Source: Acidobacteriota bacterium
Lineage (GTDB): Bacteria > Acidobacteriota > Terriglobia > Acidiferrales > UBA7541
Direction of reading: 5' to 3'
DNA: 64,000 bases
Assembly (NCBI GenBank): GCA_013289715.1
Contig: JABCZJ010000001.1
Coordinates: forward strand, 310,001-374,000
In this document: positions 15,562 to 23,706 of the stretch, one piece after another
Layout of the letters: every line of letters starts with the position of its first letter
Numbering within the stretch: position 1 is the first letter of the stretch
The notes under the pieces: model-generated
The model's input: the letters and a program-made list of their open reading frames with translations, nothing else
Told to the model about the DNA's origin: nothing
Database searches by the model: none
Made by a program: the position numbers and the translations under genes

Positions 15562-16626
15562 TTAGTACGTCCCGGGTCTATAGCCGGTGGCTAGTTCGGT
15601 GCCGGTGTGGCGCCACTTCGGTTCCTTATTCACGGTGTCATTTGTGAATGAGCGCAGAGTGCGGATGGTCTTGCCGTAAACACTGATGGCCGCGGCGGAG
15701 ACCTTCGCTCCGGGCGGCTCGTCCATGAAAGGCATGAACTTGTCAGGGAACCCCGGCATGGTGCAACCGATGCAGATGCCGCCGACGTTGGGGCAGCCGC
15801 CGATGCCTGCCATCCAGCCGCGCTTGGGCACGTTGCAATTCACAACCGGACCCCAGCAGCCCAGTTTCACAATGCATTTCGGGGAGCCGTAAGCTTCCGC
15901 GAAATCGCCCTGCTCGTAATAGCCGGCGCGGTCGCAGCCGTCATGGACGGTGTTGCCGAAAAGCCAGAGCGGGCGCAGCTGGTCGTCAAGTGGGATCATG
16001 GGGGCAAGACCGGCGACCTGATATAGAAGATAGAGCAGCGTTTCCATGAAGTTGTCCGGCTGAACCGGGCACCCGGGGACGTTAACGATGGGCAAGCCTG
16101 CTTTCGATTTCCAACCCCAGCCCAGGTAGTCGGCTAACCCCATGGCTCCGGTTGGGTTACCCTGCATGGCGTGGATTCCGCCGTAGGTGGCGCAGGTTCC
16201 GCAAGCCACCACAGCCAGCGCTTTCGGCGTGAGGCGATCAATCCATTCATTCGTGGTGATGGGCTGGCCGGTCTTCGAATCGGTGCCGAGCGCCGCCCAA
16301 TAGCCTTGCTTCTTGATTTTCTCGTTGGGAATCGAGCCTTCCACGACCAGGACGAACGGCTCGAGCTTGCCCTGTTCGGCTTGGTACCAAAACTTCAGGA
16401 AATCGTCGCCGTTTTCATAGGCGAGTACCGGGTTGTGCAGATGGACGCGCGGCAATCCAGGGATTGCGCCCAGCAGGACGTCTTCGATGCTGGGCTGCGT
16501 GGCGGCGGTGATCGAAACGGAATCCCCGTCGCAGCCAAGGCCCGCTGTGATCCACAGGATATGGATATCCGGGACGGGTGACGGCTTTTGGGTTTTTCGA
16601 CCGTAAGGAACTGCTTCGGGTGTCAT
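15562..16626 (-). CDS. hhyS: Group 1h [NiFe] hydrogenase small subunit HhyS (copy 1, paired with hhyL)
   Basis: A 354-aa electron-transfer subunit. The proximal cluster region is TAGLGCDGDS (Cys32 followed by Asp33 and Asp35), then Cys145 (GTCATYGG) and Cys186 (VPGCPVQP). An Asp in place of one proximal Cys is the known hallmark of this group. The distal and medial clusters have His228, Cys231, Cys251, Cys257, Cys264, Cys278, Cys285 and Cys288. The N-terminus has no twin-arginine signal, so the enzyme is cytosolic. A GAGGGA ribosome-binding site precedes the start. It is immediately upstream of hhyL. Confidence 0.95.
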   Translation of the reverse strand: MTPEAVPYGRKTQKPSPVPDIHILWITAGLGCDGDSVSITAATQPSIEDVLLGAIPGLPRVHLHNPVLAYENGDDFLKFWYQAEQGKLEPFVLVVEGSIPNEKIKKQGYWAALGTDSKTGQPITTNEWIDRLTPKALAVVACGTCATYGGIHAMQGNPTGAMGLADYLGWGWKSKAGLPIVNVPGCPVQPDNFMETLLYLLYQVAGLAPMIPLDDQLRPLWLFGNTVHDGCDRAGYYEQGDFAEAYGSPKCIVKLGCWGPVVNCNVPKRGWMAGIGGCPNVGGICIGCTMPGFPDKFMPFMDEPPGAKVSAAAISVYGKTIRTLRSFTNDTVNKEPKWRHTGTELATGYRPGTY

Positions 16627-16897
16627 TGCTAGTCCCTCCTCTCAGGCTGCTGCGAAAGCCAGCAGGGACAACTATGCGGCGGCCGAGTCCCGATAAACCC
16701 CGAGGTGCGGAGACGCAGGTAGGTCGAGAGCTCCCAGCGGGAGGCAATTGACCCGGTTCGGGACAAACTGCTATCCAAAATTTCGATTGAGAGAATTACT
16801 CCGACAGTGGTCCAACTACAATCAGGAACAGGTGGTATTTACGGTAGGGGACGGTCACTTTTAGCCATCGGGGAAAACCTGATCGTACAAATACGGA
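16627..16897. promoter_or_regulatory. Leader region between the response regulator and hhyS1
   Basis: This 271-bp gap is the longest inside the hydrogenase block and separates the regulator genes from hhyS1-hhyL, so a second promoter for the structural genes is likely here. I see no unambiguous -35/-10 or -24/-12 pair and no strong palindrome. The start-proximal GAGGGA site serves hhyS1. Confidence 0.35.
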
Positions 16898-17587
16898 TCA
16901 GTAGCCGCCGTTCAGATTCACGGTCCATTCAATGGCGTGCTGCACTAACTCGCGGGCATTGCGCAGCGCCAGTTTTTCCTTGATGTGCGCTTGGTAGGAT
17001 TCGATGGTCTTCACGCTGAGGTGCAATTCGTCGGCGATTTGCCGCGTGCCATGGCCTTCGCCGATTAAACGAAAAACTTCGAGCTCGCGATCGGTGAGAT
17101 TCAGCAGCGGCGAGCTTTTTGTGTGCGCGCCGCCTCTTACATATTGTTGCAACATCGTGGTGGTGAGCCGATCGCTGAGATAAACATCGCCTTGCAGAAT
17201 TCTGCGGATCGCGATCAATACTTTTTCGGTGGCTTCCTGCTTCATGATGTAGCCGTTGGCGCCGGCGCGCATGGCGCGTTCGGCGTAGATGGATTCATCG
17301 TGCATGGAAAGAATCAGCACGGGGAGGCTGCCGGTTTTCACCCGGATTTCCTTGAGCACTTCCAATCCGTCCGGGCCGTTTAGCGAAATATCCAGGAGCA
17401 CGATATCCGGCTGGAGCGTTTCGATCGCGTGGAATGCCGTGTGTGCTCCATCTGCTTCGCCGCAGACGGAGAGATCCACTTCGCGCTCGATTAGCAGCGC
17501 AAGCCCCTGGCGCACGATGGGGTGATCGTCCACAAGCAGCACGCGGTATTTTTTCGCCTGGACATCCAGCTGCGCTTTGGCATTCAT
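16898..17587 (-). CDS. NarL/FixJ-family response regulator in the hydrogenase operon
   Basis: A 229-aa protein: a receiver domain (VLLVDDHPIVRQG, phospho-acceptor Asp66 in PDIVLLDISLNG, the Lys of YIMKQEA) and a C-terminal LuxR-type HTH (LTDRELEVFRLIGEGHGTRQ and ADELHLSVKTIESYQAHIK). It lies 12 bp downstream of the sensor kinase gene, and the pair sits between the two small-subunit genes. It presumably controls transcription of the hydrogenase genes in response to the kinase. Target sites are not identified. Confidence 0.93.
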   Translation of the reverse strand: MNAKAQLDVQAKKYRVLLVDDHPIVRQGLALLIEREVDLSVCGEADGAHTAFHAIETLQPDIVLLDISLNGPDGLEVLKEIRVKTGSLPVLILSMHDESIYAERAMRAGANGYIMKQEATEKVLIAIRRILQGDVYLSDRLTTTMLQQYVRGGAHTKSSPLLNLTDRELEVFRLIGEGHGTRQIADELHLSVKTIESYQAHIKEKLALRNARELVQHAIEWTVNLNGGY

Positions 17588-17599
17588 GGGAGTTCTCCG

Positions 17600-18823
17600 C
17601 TATTCAACACCCCGGACGGGAAACGTGCAAGTCACAGTGATGCCGTGATCTTGATTCGGCTGAACTTTGAGCGAGCCACCCACCATGTCCGCCCGGTAAT
17701 TCATGATGTTGAGACCGACCCCCGGCGCACTGGCCGGCTGTTTGGGGAATCCCTCGCCATCGTCCTGGATCGAGAGCGTGCCGATGCCGCTCTTGCCCGA
17801 TAGACGAATGACGATATTTTTGGCTTTTCCGTGGCGGATGGCGTTGTTCACCGCCTCCTGCGCGATGCGATAGAGATGTGTCGCCACGGTCGCATCGTGA
17901 ATGTTCAACGGCTTCTCGCAGCGGAAACTGCAGCCGATGTGAAAAAGTGCTTCCACTTCGCTGGCCCATTTTTTCAGCGCAGACATCAATCCCAGCGGCT
18001 CTGCGGTCACCGGATGGAGGCCGCGCGCCAATTGCCGCGTGTTGTCAATCGCCTGGTTCACCATCTTCACGATCTGGGCGGCTTCTACTGCTTCGGGCAA
18101 TGTTTTGTCCGAAAGCTTTTCCTCCAGAACTTTGCTCATGAAAGCAATGCCGGTGAGATGCTGGCCGAGGCCATCGTGCAGATCCTGCGCGATGCGCCTT
18201 TGTTCCCTCGCGCTGATTTCCAGAATCGCTTCTTCCAGGCCTTTGCGTTCGGTGATGTCGAATCCCACGCCGTGGATGAACCACGGCCGGCCATCCTCGC
18301 GGCGAATCATTTTTGCTTCGCACTGAAACCAGAGTACGCGGCCATCGCGCGCCAGCACACGGTACGACGAGCGCAACGGCTTGCCGGAGAGGAACATCTC
18401 GGCAGCTTCTTCGCTCCAGCGCATTTTGTCATCGGGATGAATTTGCTGGTACCAGCGGACGGGATCTTCCAGCCACTCGCTTTGCGAAAATCCTAGTGCG
18501 GTTTCAATCTGCGGGCTTACGTAGGCTTCGCCGATTCCTTTGTCCAGATAGGCCATGAATACGACAGCGGGGATTTGCTCGACGAGAGCGCGGTACTTCG
18601 CTTCCATGTTCAACAAAGGCGCTTCGGGATTGGGCTGCGCCTCCCCTGCTTCCGCAAGATCGAGGGTTGCGCTGGAAGTCAGCGAATGCTGCTGCAGGAA
18701 AACACTGGCGAGTTCCTGAAGGGCTGTCTCCGCCTCCGACAAATTCCCGAAAAGCCTGCCTGCGTCGAGCGATTTTGGATCGCAGGGCGTCCCGCTTCCT
18801 TGCGTTAGATAATCGAGCGCCAT
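17600..18823 (-). CDS. Cytosolic PAS-domain sensor histidine kinase (HisKA_3, NarX-like)
   Basis: A 407-aa kinase without membrane segments. There is an N-terminal helical region (1-70), a PAS domain with PAC motif (about 72-195, ending GVGFDITERKGLEE), a HisKA_3 dimerisation helix with the phospho-His in RRIAQDLHDGLGQHL, and an ATPase domain with HLYRIAQEAVNNAIRHGKAK, DDGEGF and GVGLNIMNYRAD. No haem or FAD ligand is obvious in the PAS domain, so the signal (redox, O2, energy state) is open. It is co-directional with its response regulator inside the hydrogenase gene block, which makes it the likely local regulator. Confidence 0.92.
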   Translation of the reverse strand: MALDYLTQGSGTPCDPKSLDAGRLFGNLSEAETALQELASVFLQQHSLTSSATLDLAEAGEAQPNPEAPLLNMEAKYRALVEQIPAVVFMAYLDKGIGEAYVSPQIETALGFSQSEWLEDPVRWYQQIHPDDKMRWSEEAAEMFLSGKPLRSSYRVLARDGRVLWFQCEAKMIRREDGRPWFIHGVGFDITERKGLEEAILEISAREQRRIAQDLHDGLGQHLTGIAFMSKVLEEKLSDKTLPEAVEAAQIVKMVNQAIDNTRQLARGLHPVTAEPLGLMSALKKWASEVEALFHIGCSFRCEKPLNIHDATVATHLYRIAQEAVNNAIRHGKAKNIVIRLSGKSGIGTLSIQDDGEGFPKQPASAPGVGLNIMNYRADMVGGSLKVQPNQDHGITVTCTFPVRGVE

Positions 18824-18905
18824 ATTTTGCCTCTTGCGCTACCAAAACATTGCCAAGGAATATAGATTCCGTTTTTCTCGGCCCGTGTTGCTCCGCTCCC
18901 CGATT

Positions 18906-19940
18906 TCAATCTTGCGCACGGAGTCGCCAGGGCGGTTCCTTATTAAGGGACGCTTGCGTGAAGCGACGCAATGCATGAATGGCGCGCCCGTAGGTCATCA
19001 CCGCGGCGGAAGATAGTAGCGAACCAGGAGGCTGATTCATGAACGGCATGAACTTGTCTGGAAAACCCGGCATGGTGCAGCCGATGCAAATGCCGCCGAC
19101 GTTCGGGCATCCGCCGATTCCGCCCATCCAACCGCGTTTCCCAACGTTGCACTGGACCACCGGTCCCCAGCAACCGAGTTTCACGATGCAGGTGGGCGAG
19201 CCATATTCCTCGGCGAACTGCGCCTGCTCGTAATATCCGCCGCGATCGCATCCTTCGTGTACTGTTGCGCCGAAGAGCCAAGTGGGACGCAACGCGTCGT
19301 CCAGCGGAATCATGGGAGCGCGCCCGGCGGCCATGTGCAGCAAGTACAGAAGAACTTCCATGAAATTGTCCGGCTGCACGGGGCATCCTGGAACGCAAAC
19401 GATGGGAATACTTGCTGCGGATTTCCAACTCCAACCGAGATAATCCGCCAAGCCCGTGCAACCGGTGGGATTTCCTTCCATCGCGTGAATGCCGCCGTAG
19501 GTGGCGCACGTTCCCGCTGCAACCACGGCCCAGGCTTTCGGCGCGAGGCGGTCAATCCAATCACACGTCAGAATCGGCTGTCCGGAATCTTGATCCGTGC
19601 CGAACGTCGCCCAATATCCTTCGCTCTTGTTTTTTTCGTTGGGGATCGAACCTTCCATCACCAGGATGAACGGCGCTAGTTTTCCTTCCGCGGCGAGATG
19701 AAAGTGGCGCATGAACTCTTCGCCGTTGTCATACGTAAGAAAGGGGTTGTGCAGGTGCACCTTGGGGATCCAGGGAATGCCGCCGAGAAGAACGTCCTCG
19801 ATGCTCGGCTGCGTGGCCGCGGTCATCGCGATGGTGTCTCCATCGCAGCCGAGGCCCGCTGTGATCCAGAGTATGTGGATCTCTTTTATCGGGAGCTGCG
19901 TAGCATCAGCCACGCGTCCATGGTCGGTGGAACTCGCCAT
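18906..19940 (-). CDS. Second group 1h hydrogenase small subunit (orphan HhyS copy 2)
   Basis: A 344-aa paralogue of HhyS1. By hand alignment of residues 20-300, 217 of 281 positions are identical without gaps. Every cluster ligand is kept at the same residue number (Cys32-Asp33-Gly-Asp35, Cys145, Cys186, His228, Cys231, Cys251, Cys257, Cys264, Cys278, Cys285, Cys288). Notable changes are Ala for Cys142 beside GTC, an extra Cys182 (VCVPGCPV), and a shorter C-terminus (WRLRAQD). It is first in the locus, and its partner large subunit can only be HhyL. It is not a decayed copy: the frame is intact and substitutions avoid the functional residues. Confidence 0.93.
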   Translation of the reverse strand: MASSTDHGRVADATQLPIKEIHILWITAGLGCDGDTIAMTAATQPSIEDVLLGGIPWIPKVHLHNPFLTYDNGEEFMRHFHLAAEGKLAPFILVMEGSIPNEKNKSEGYWATFGTDQDSGQPILTCDWIDRLAPKAWAVVAAGTCATYGGIHAMEGNPTGCTGLADYLGWSWKSAASIPIVCVPGCPVQPDNFMEVLLYLLHMAAGRAPMIPLDDALRPTWLFGATVHEGCDRGGYYEQAQFAEEYGSPTCIVKLGCWGPVVQCNVGKRGWMGGIGGCPNVGGICIGCTMPGFPDKFMPFMNQPPGSLLSSAAVMTYGRAIHALRRFTQASLNKEPPWRLRAQD

Positions 19941-20209
19941 GCGATTCCCTCTCTGAAAGCCGGACTTGCCCTGCCATGTAATACGATGCGTTGCGAAGAG
20001 CCCGCTGTATGGAGCGCTTCGCCGCGATTGTACCGAATCAAACGGGATGTGTCCGCTTTTCTTCTCTCTCCCTGCGAGGCTCGAATTCGGCCTGGGACGG
20101 CTTGGGTACTGCAGTTATCGGCGTTAAATCAGTGTTCGTCTGTATGTGCAGATTCGCTAGCCCGTGCTTTTCTTAAGCTGGCAGCCGAGGATTCGCGAGG
20201 TGAAGCGTG
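19941..20209. promoter_or_regulatory. Divergent control region upstream of hhyS2
   Basis: A 269-bp region between hhyS2 (minus) and the 33-aa membrane peptide (plus) that should hold the main promoter of the hydrogenase operon. AGAGGGA lies before the hhyS2 ATG. I do not see a convincing consensus promoter or operator. Its position as the only divergent junction in 18 kb is the argument. Confidence 0.4.
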
Positions 20210-20311
20210 GTGAAGATTGTGATTCTAAGCGTGATTGTGCTTGTCTTGATGATTGCTATCGTCAAAATCCTTCCCGATTTCATCCGCTACATGAAGATAC
20301 GCGCAATGTAA
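20210..20311 (+). CDS. 33-aa single-pass membrane peptide (DUF6893-like)
   Basis: A GTG start at 20210, with GAGGTG about 7 bp upstream, opens a 33-codon frame: a hydrophobic helix (VILSVIVLVLMIAIV) followed by KILPDFIRYMKIRAM and TAA. This fits what I recall as the DUF6893 small-protein family (a helix then LP-x-x-x-RY-x-x-x-R-x-M). The tail motif is shared with the 71-aa membrane protein at 9585-9800 of the hydrogenase operon. An alternative GTG lies one codon upstream. It is divergent from hhyS2. A membrane tether or adaptor role is inferred. Confidence 0.6.
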   Translation: MKIVILSVIVLVLMIAIVKILPDFIRYMKIRAM

Positions 20312-20374
20312 CGAGCTAACCGAGGGGTTAGGTCCAGCCGGTTTCGAATCAATTCTCCCAAGAATTCTCGCCAG

Positions 20375-20423
20375 CATCCGGCTACGACTTGTCCCGACTT
20401 GTCCACCAGAGAGCGACCCGAAA
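20375..20423. repeat. 49-bp repeat, copy B (direct repeat flanking the hydrogenase locus)
   Basis: Partner of 952-1000, in the same orientation, 42 of 49 bases identical, ungapped. It contains the doubled unit CGACTTGTCCCGACTTGTCC. It lies 64 bp beyond the end of the 33-aa peptide gene, outside the hydrogenase block. Confidence 0.7.
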
Positions 20424-20579
20424 GCCGAAGAAGTGGGCACCCCTCCCGTTTTTGCATTTTTTCTGCGGCGACCCTTGGTTCCTCTTGCTTTGCCATTTCT
20501 CCGGTGTCCAAGAACTGGGAGGTGTATACGGATGAAGCTGCTGCTGAATCCGAGGTTGCAGCGCGGATTTGTAACCGCT

Positions 20580-21038
20580 TCACTTGACCTCCAAAAGTTC
20601 CTGGCCAGGAACCGGCGAGGGACGCAGCTTGTAGGTTCCAAATGCGACCGAATGCTTGCGATCATTCGTGCCAAACTGTCGCCGCAAAGCAGTCGCACTG
20701 ACCAGGCCCATTTTCCAGCCACGATAGAAGTCCTCGAATATTTCGCCTTTGAACCGGGTCCGCGCCTCGTTGCGGAAGATCAGTTCCCTATCAGTGACCG
20801 TCGCTCAGTGTTTGTCCTCCCACTCTTTTCGTATGTGGAAGTAACGCAGCACGTCTTCGGCAATGTCGGATGCTAGTGGAATGGTGACCAGCGAATCGAA
20901 GACTTCGGCGGCCTTTGGAAAGTAAACGTCGGTCGGCGACGCGTACAGCATCCGGAACTCGGAGAGCTGGCGGAACAGGGGCAGATAGGTCTCCAAGTGT
21001 TCTCTTTCGGGGCTTCGGTTCAGGTATCGCGTTCTCTT
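20580..21038 (-). pseudogene. Open segments of an unknown protein split by an in-frame TGA
   Basis: Downstream of the P450 stop and in the same frame, two protein-like stretches follow. Segment 1 (to TGA at 20805) includes LPLFRQLSEFRMLYASPTDV and ends RKEWEDKH. Segment 2 (20580-20804) includes IFRNEARTRFKGEIFEDFYR and ends GQELLEVK. Segment 1 could start at TTG 20996; segment 2 has no good start, so this reads as one gene broken by a nonsense codon. I do not recognise the family. A Sec codon is unlikely because neither flank resembles a selenoprotein. Confidence 0.4.
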
Positions 21039-22454
21039 TCAGCGGAGTGGGGAGCTGCTGCTTGTCGATACCGCGGCGTCTGATGCGATGCGGGGGGCCG
21101 ACGCGATGGTGTTAGTGAACGTCATGCGGATTCCGTGCTTCGGCCGCAGAATGACCATCGGACGAGCTTCGATCGTTTGGCCCGGAGCCAGGTGAAAATC
21201 GTATTTTCTGAGCAGATCGCTCAGGATCATGAGGATCTGCAGCATCGCGTAATTTCCACCGATACAGCCTCGTGGTCCGCCCCCGAACGGTAGGAAGGTG
21301 AAGGGCGTGCGCAGTTTGTCGTTCGTTTTGGTGAAACGTTCGCTATCGAAATCTTCCGGATTCTGCCAGTGGCGCGGAGCATGGTGCGCGCCGTACACAT
21401 ACACAATGACCGTTGATCCGCTGGGTATGGCGAGATCGCCTACGCGGTCGTCCGCGACAGCCATGCGGTCGATCATCCAGAACGGCGGGTAGAGGCGGAG
21501 CCCCTCCATAATGACCTGAGTCGTAAATTCGAATTTGGGCACGTCGGCGTAGCCCAGAGGCGCTTCGCCGAGCACGGAATCAAATTCCTGCCTAACCCTT
21601 TCGAGACAACCCGGACGCGAGCTCAAAAGATAAAAAAGCCACGACAGCGCATTGGACGATGTTTCATGGCCGGCGACCAGAAGTTGCATGCTCTCGCTCA
21701 GGATGAGCTTATCGCTCATTCCTTCGCCGTCGCTGTAACGCGCATCCATCAGCGTCTGCAGCAGATCGTTGCCGGGCGGTTCGTTGCGGCGTTTCTTGAT
21801 GTATGCGAGCAGGACGGCGTCCGCGCGGGCGCGCATGTCTTCGTGCCTGCGCAGCTCCCCCGAGACGGCGAACCAGGGATTCAGATAGGGCTGAAGGGTT
21901 TGGCGAACAATGAATTCCTGGACGGTGCAGATGGTGTGGCTGACCAGATCGATGTCTTCGTCCTTCAACCGAGCGCCAAATAGCGATCGGGCGACCATCG
22001 CGAAGGTAATTTTCATCAGCTGGGGGTAGATATCGACGGGGCCGCGACGGGTCTGGCTGTCGAAATCGCGCAGCGAGTCGGCAAGGGAGTCCTGCATGAT
22101 GGAGGACAGCGCCTCGAGTTGCGTGCGATCGAAGCCTTTCTGGATGAGGCGCCGTTGCGTGCGCCAAGCTTCTCCCTCGGTCGTGAGAAGGCCTTTCCCC
22201 AGAAAGTGGCCCATCCGCTTTACTTGAATATGGGATTTTTGGTAGTTCTCCGAATTGGTCTTTAACACGTGCTGAATCACAGCGGGATCGATCGTAACGA
22301 TCGCTTCTTTGAGACCACCCAAATAGAATCGGAACGTGTCGCCGAAGGATTCAGTATAGCTGGACAGAACCTTTACGGGATTGCGGAACATCGCGCGAGA
22401 ATCCGCAAAGCAGCGAAATCGGGAAACAACGGGGATCGGGGTGGACGAGGTCAT
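21039..22454 (-). CDS. Cytochrome P450
   Basis: A 471-aa soluble bacterial P450. The I-helix oxygen-binding motif is AGHETSS, the K-helix ExxR is EGLRL, the meander is NPEDFDSERF, and the haem-thiolate loop is FGGGPRGCIGG with Cys397. It resembles the CYP4/CYP102-like fatty-acid hydroxylase type by its AGHETSS and FGGGPRGCIG forms. The last ~25 residues are a low-complexity Ser/Ala tail. It would need separate ferredoxin and reductase partners; none is encoded nearby. It precedes a fatty-acid desaturase on the same strand, so an acyl-chain substrate is plausible but not shown. Confidence 0.93.
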   Translation of the reverse strand: MTSSTPIPVVSRFRCFADSRAMFRNPVKVLSSYTESFGDTFRFYLGGLKEAIVTIDPAVIQHVLKTNSENYQKSHIQVKRMGHFLGKGLLTTEGEAWRTQRRLIQKGFDRTQLEALSSIMQDSLADSLRDFDSQTRRGPVDIYPQLMKITFAMVARSLFGARLKDEDIDLVSHTICTVQEFIVRQTLQPYLNPWFAVSGELRRHEDMRARADAVLLAYIKKRRNEPPGNDLLQTLMDARYSDGEGMSDKLILSESMQLLVAGHETSSNALSWLFYLLSSRPGCLERVRQEFDSVLGEAPLGYADVPKFEFTTQVIMEGLRLYPPFWMIDRMAVADDRVGDLAIPSGSTVIVYVYGAHHAPRHWQNPEDFDSERFTKTNDKLRTPFTFLPFGGGPRGCIGGNYAMLQILMILSDLLRKYDFHLAPGQTIEARPMVILRPKHGIRMTFTNTIASAPRIASDAAVSTSSSSPLR

Positions 22455-22551
22455 ACCCAGCCATCCTGATACTGCCCTCGAACCGCAGGCGATTTCAGGT
22501 CATTTGCAGGAAGCGGTGGCGGGGCCATAGGTAAAGATAAAATGTTCAGAA

Positions 22552-23706
22552 TCAGTTTTCGTTCCCCAGTTGCTTCAAGAGTATCAGATGATGCCAGATT
22601 GCCTGAGTCATGGTGGGGTGCTGCCTATAGGGGACGCCAAACTCTTCGGCGGTCTCCTTCACGATCCTGGTGAGCGGAGCATAGTGGGTGTGGCACACGA
22701 AAGGGCACAGATGGTGGACGATGTGATGGTTGAGCCCGCCCGCGAGCCAACCGACGAGCGGATTCTCCGTCGCATAATCGGCCGTCGTCGCGAAGATATG
22801 ATACACGCCGTTGTCAAACTCACCGCGGTCCATGGGAAAGTAGGTGGTGTCAATGGTGTGCGTCGTCTGGAATACAAGCGTTACGGCTAAACCGACGAAC
22901 AAATGGACCAGGAGGAACGCCCCGGCGACGAGCAACGGTGATTTTCCCAGCACCATCACCGGCAAGACAAGCATGTAAGTAAGGTAGAAGGCCTTGCCGG
23001 CAACGAGAATGCCGTATTCGCGCAGAGGATGGTTGGCGCGTTTCAGATAATCGTGGGACGGGAAGAAAAAGCTCTCGAAGTCCCTGAAAAACACATAGTC
23101 GAGAGAGAACATTGCGTAAAAGAACAGGGCATAGATGTGCTGGAAGCGGTGCCATGGAGCGCGAGATTCATGGGGGGTAAAGCGAAAGATGCCGCGCCCG
23201 GAAAGCGCATCATCTTCGCCGTGGAGATTGATGCAGGAGTGGTGGCCGCGATGATGGAGGATACGCCACATGTAGGAGCTGATTCCGCACAAATCGAAAA
23301 CGTAGTTCAGGGTTTTGTTGACGCGCGGCCGGGACGAGATGGCGTTGTGATTGCTATCGTGGGCGATGTTCAGCAAAAGGAATGTCTGCGCGAGGCCGCC
23401 TAGAAGGTAGAGGGCAACAAACTTCCATGAATCGGGCCTCAGCGCATACAGAGCAATCCAGGCGCCTGCCAGGACCGCCAGACCCAAAGCGATCTTGACC
23501 CACATCGCACGGTCCGCTTTGTGAGTAATGTTCTGGTCGGCAAAAAACCTGTCCAAGCGACGGCGTAAGACTTTCGGGAACGAAGAGACACCGGCGGGTT
23601 CGGTAATGGACGCCGCTGAGGATTCGGATGGTACAAGATCCGGTGTCTCCGGCTCTTGCGTGATTACCGTTTCGGATTCCAACGTCACCGGCGCCTCCGC
23701 GTTCAT
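22552..23706 (-). CDS. Membrane fatty-acid desaturase
   Basis: A 384-aa integral membrane di-iron desaturase from the ATG at 23706; the 39 codons upstream of it are not protein-like. The three histidine boxes are HDSNH, HHRGHH and HHIVHH. Hydrophobic segments include MWVKIALGLAVLAGAWIALY, LYLLGGLAQTFLLLNI and SPLLVAGAFLLVHLFVGLAV. A ~65-residue soluble N-terminus rich in Glu and Pro is an extra. It acts on acyl-lipid, acyl-CoA or acyl-ACP chains. It is divergent from the FAAL-ACP-reductase gene across a 495-bp region and could supply or modify the same chain. Confidence 0.92.
   Translation of the reverse strand: MNAEAPVTLESETVITQEPETPDLVPSESSAASITEPAGVSSFPKVLRRRLDRFFADQNITHKADRAMWVKIALGLAVLAGAWIALYALRPDSWKFVALYLLGGLAQTFLLLNIAHDSNHNAISSRPRVNKTLNYVFDLCGISSYMWRILHHRGHHSCINLHGEDDALSGRGIFRFTPHESRAPWHRFQHIYALFFYAMFSLDYVFFRDFESFFFPSHDYLKRANHPLREYGILVAGKAFYLTYMLVLPVMVLGKSPLLVAGAFLLVHLFVGLAVTLVFQTTHTIDTTYFPMDRGEFDNGVYHIFATTADYATENPLVGWLAGGLNHHIVHHLCPFVCHTHYAPLTRIVKETAEEFGVPYRQHPTMTQAIWHHLILLKQLGNEN

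Noticed and set aside
18906..19940. HhyS2 as the small subunit of a separate H2-sensing hydrogenase (HupU/HoxB type)
   Set aside because: Its ligands and sequence are those of group 1h, nearly matching HhyS1, and no sensing large subunit is nearby.
20805..20807. In-frame TGA as a possible selenocysteine codon
   Set aside because: The flanking residues (KEWEDKH / ATVTDRE) match no selenoprotein context and no SECIS-like hairpin is apparent; a nonsense mutation is simpler.
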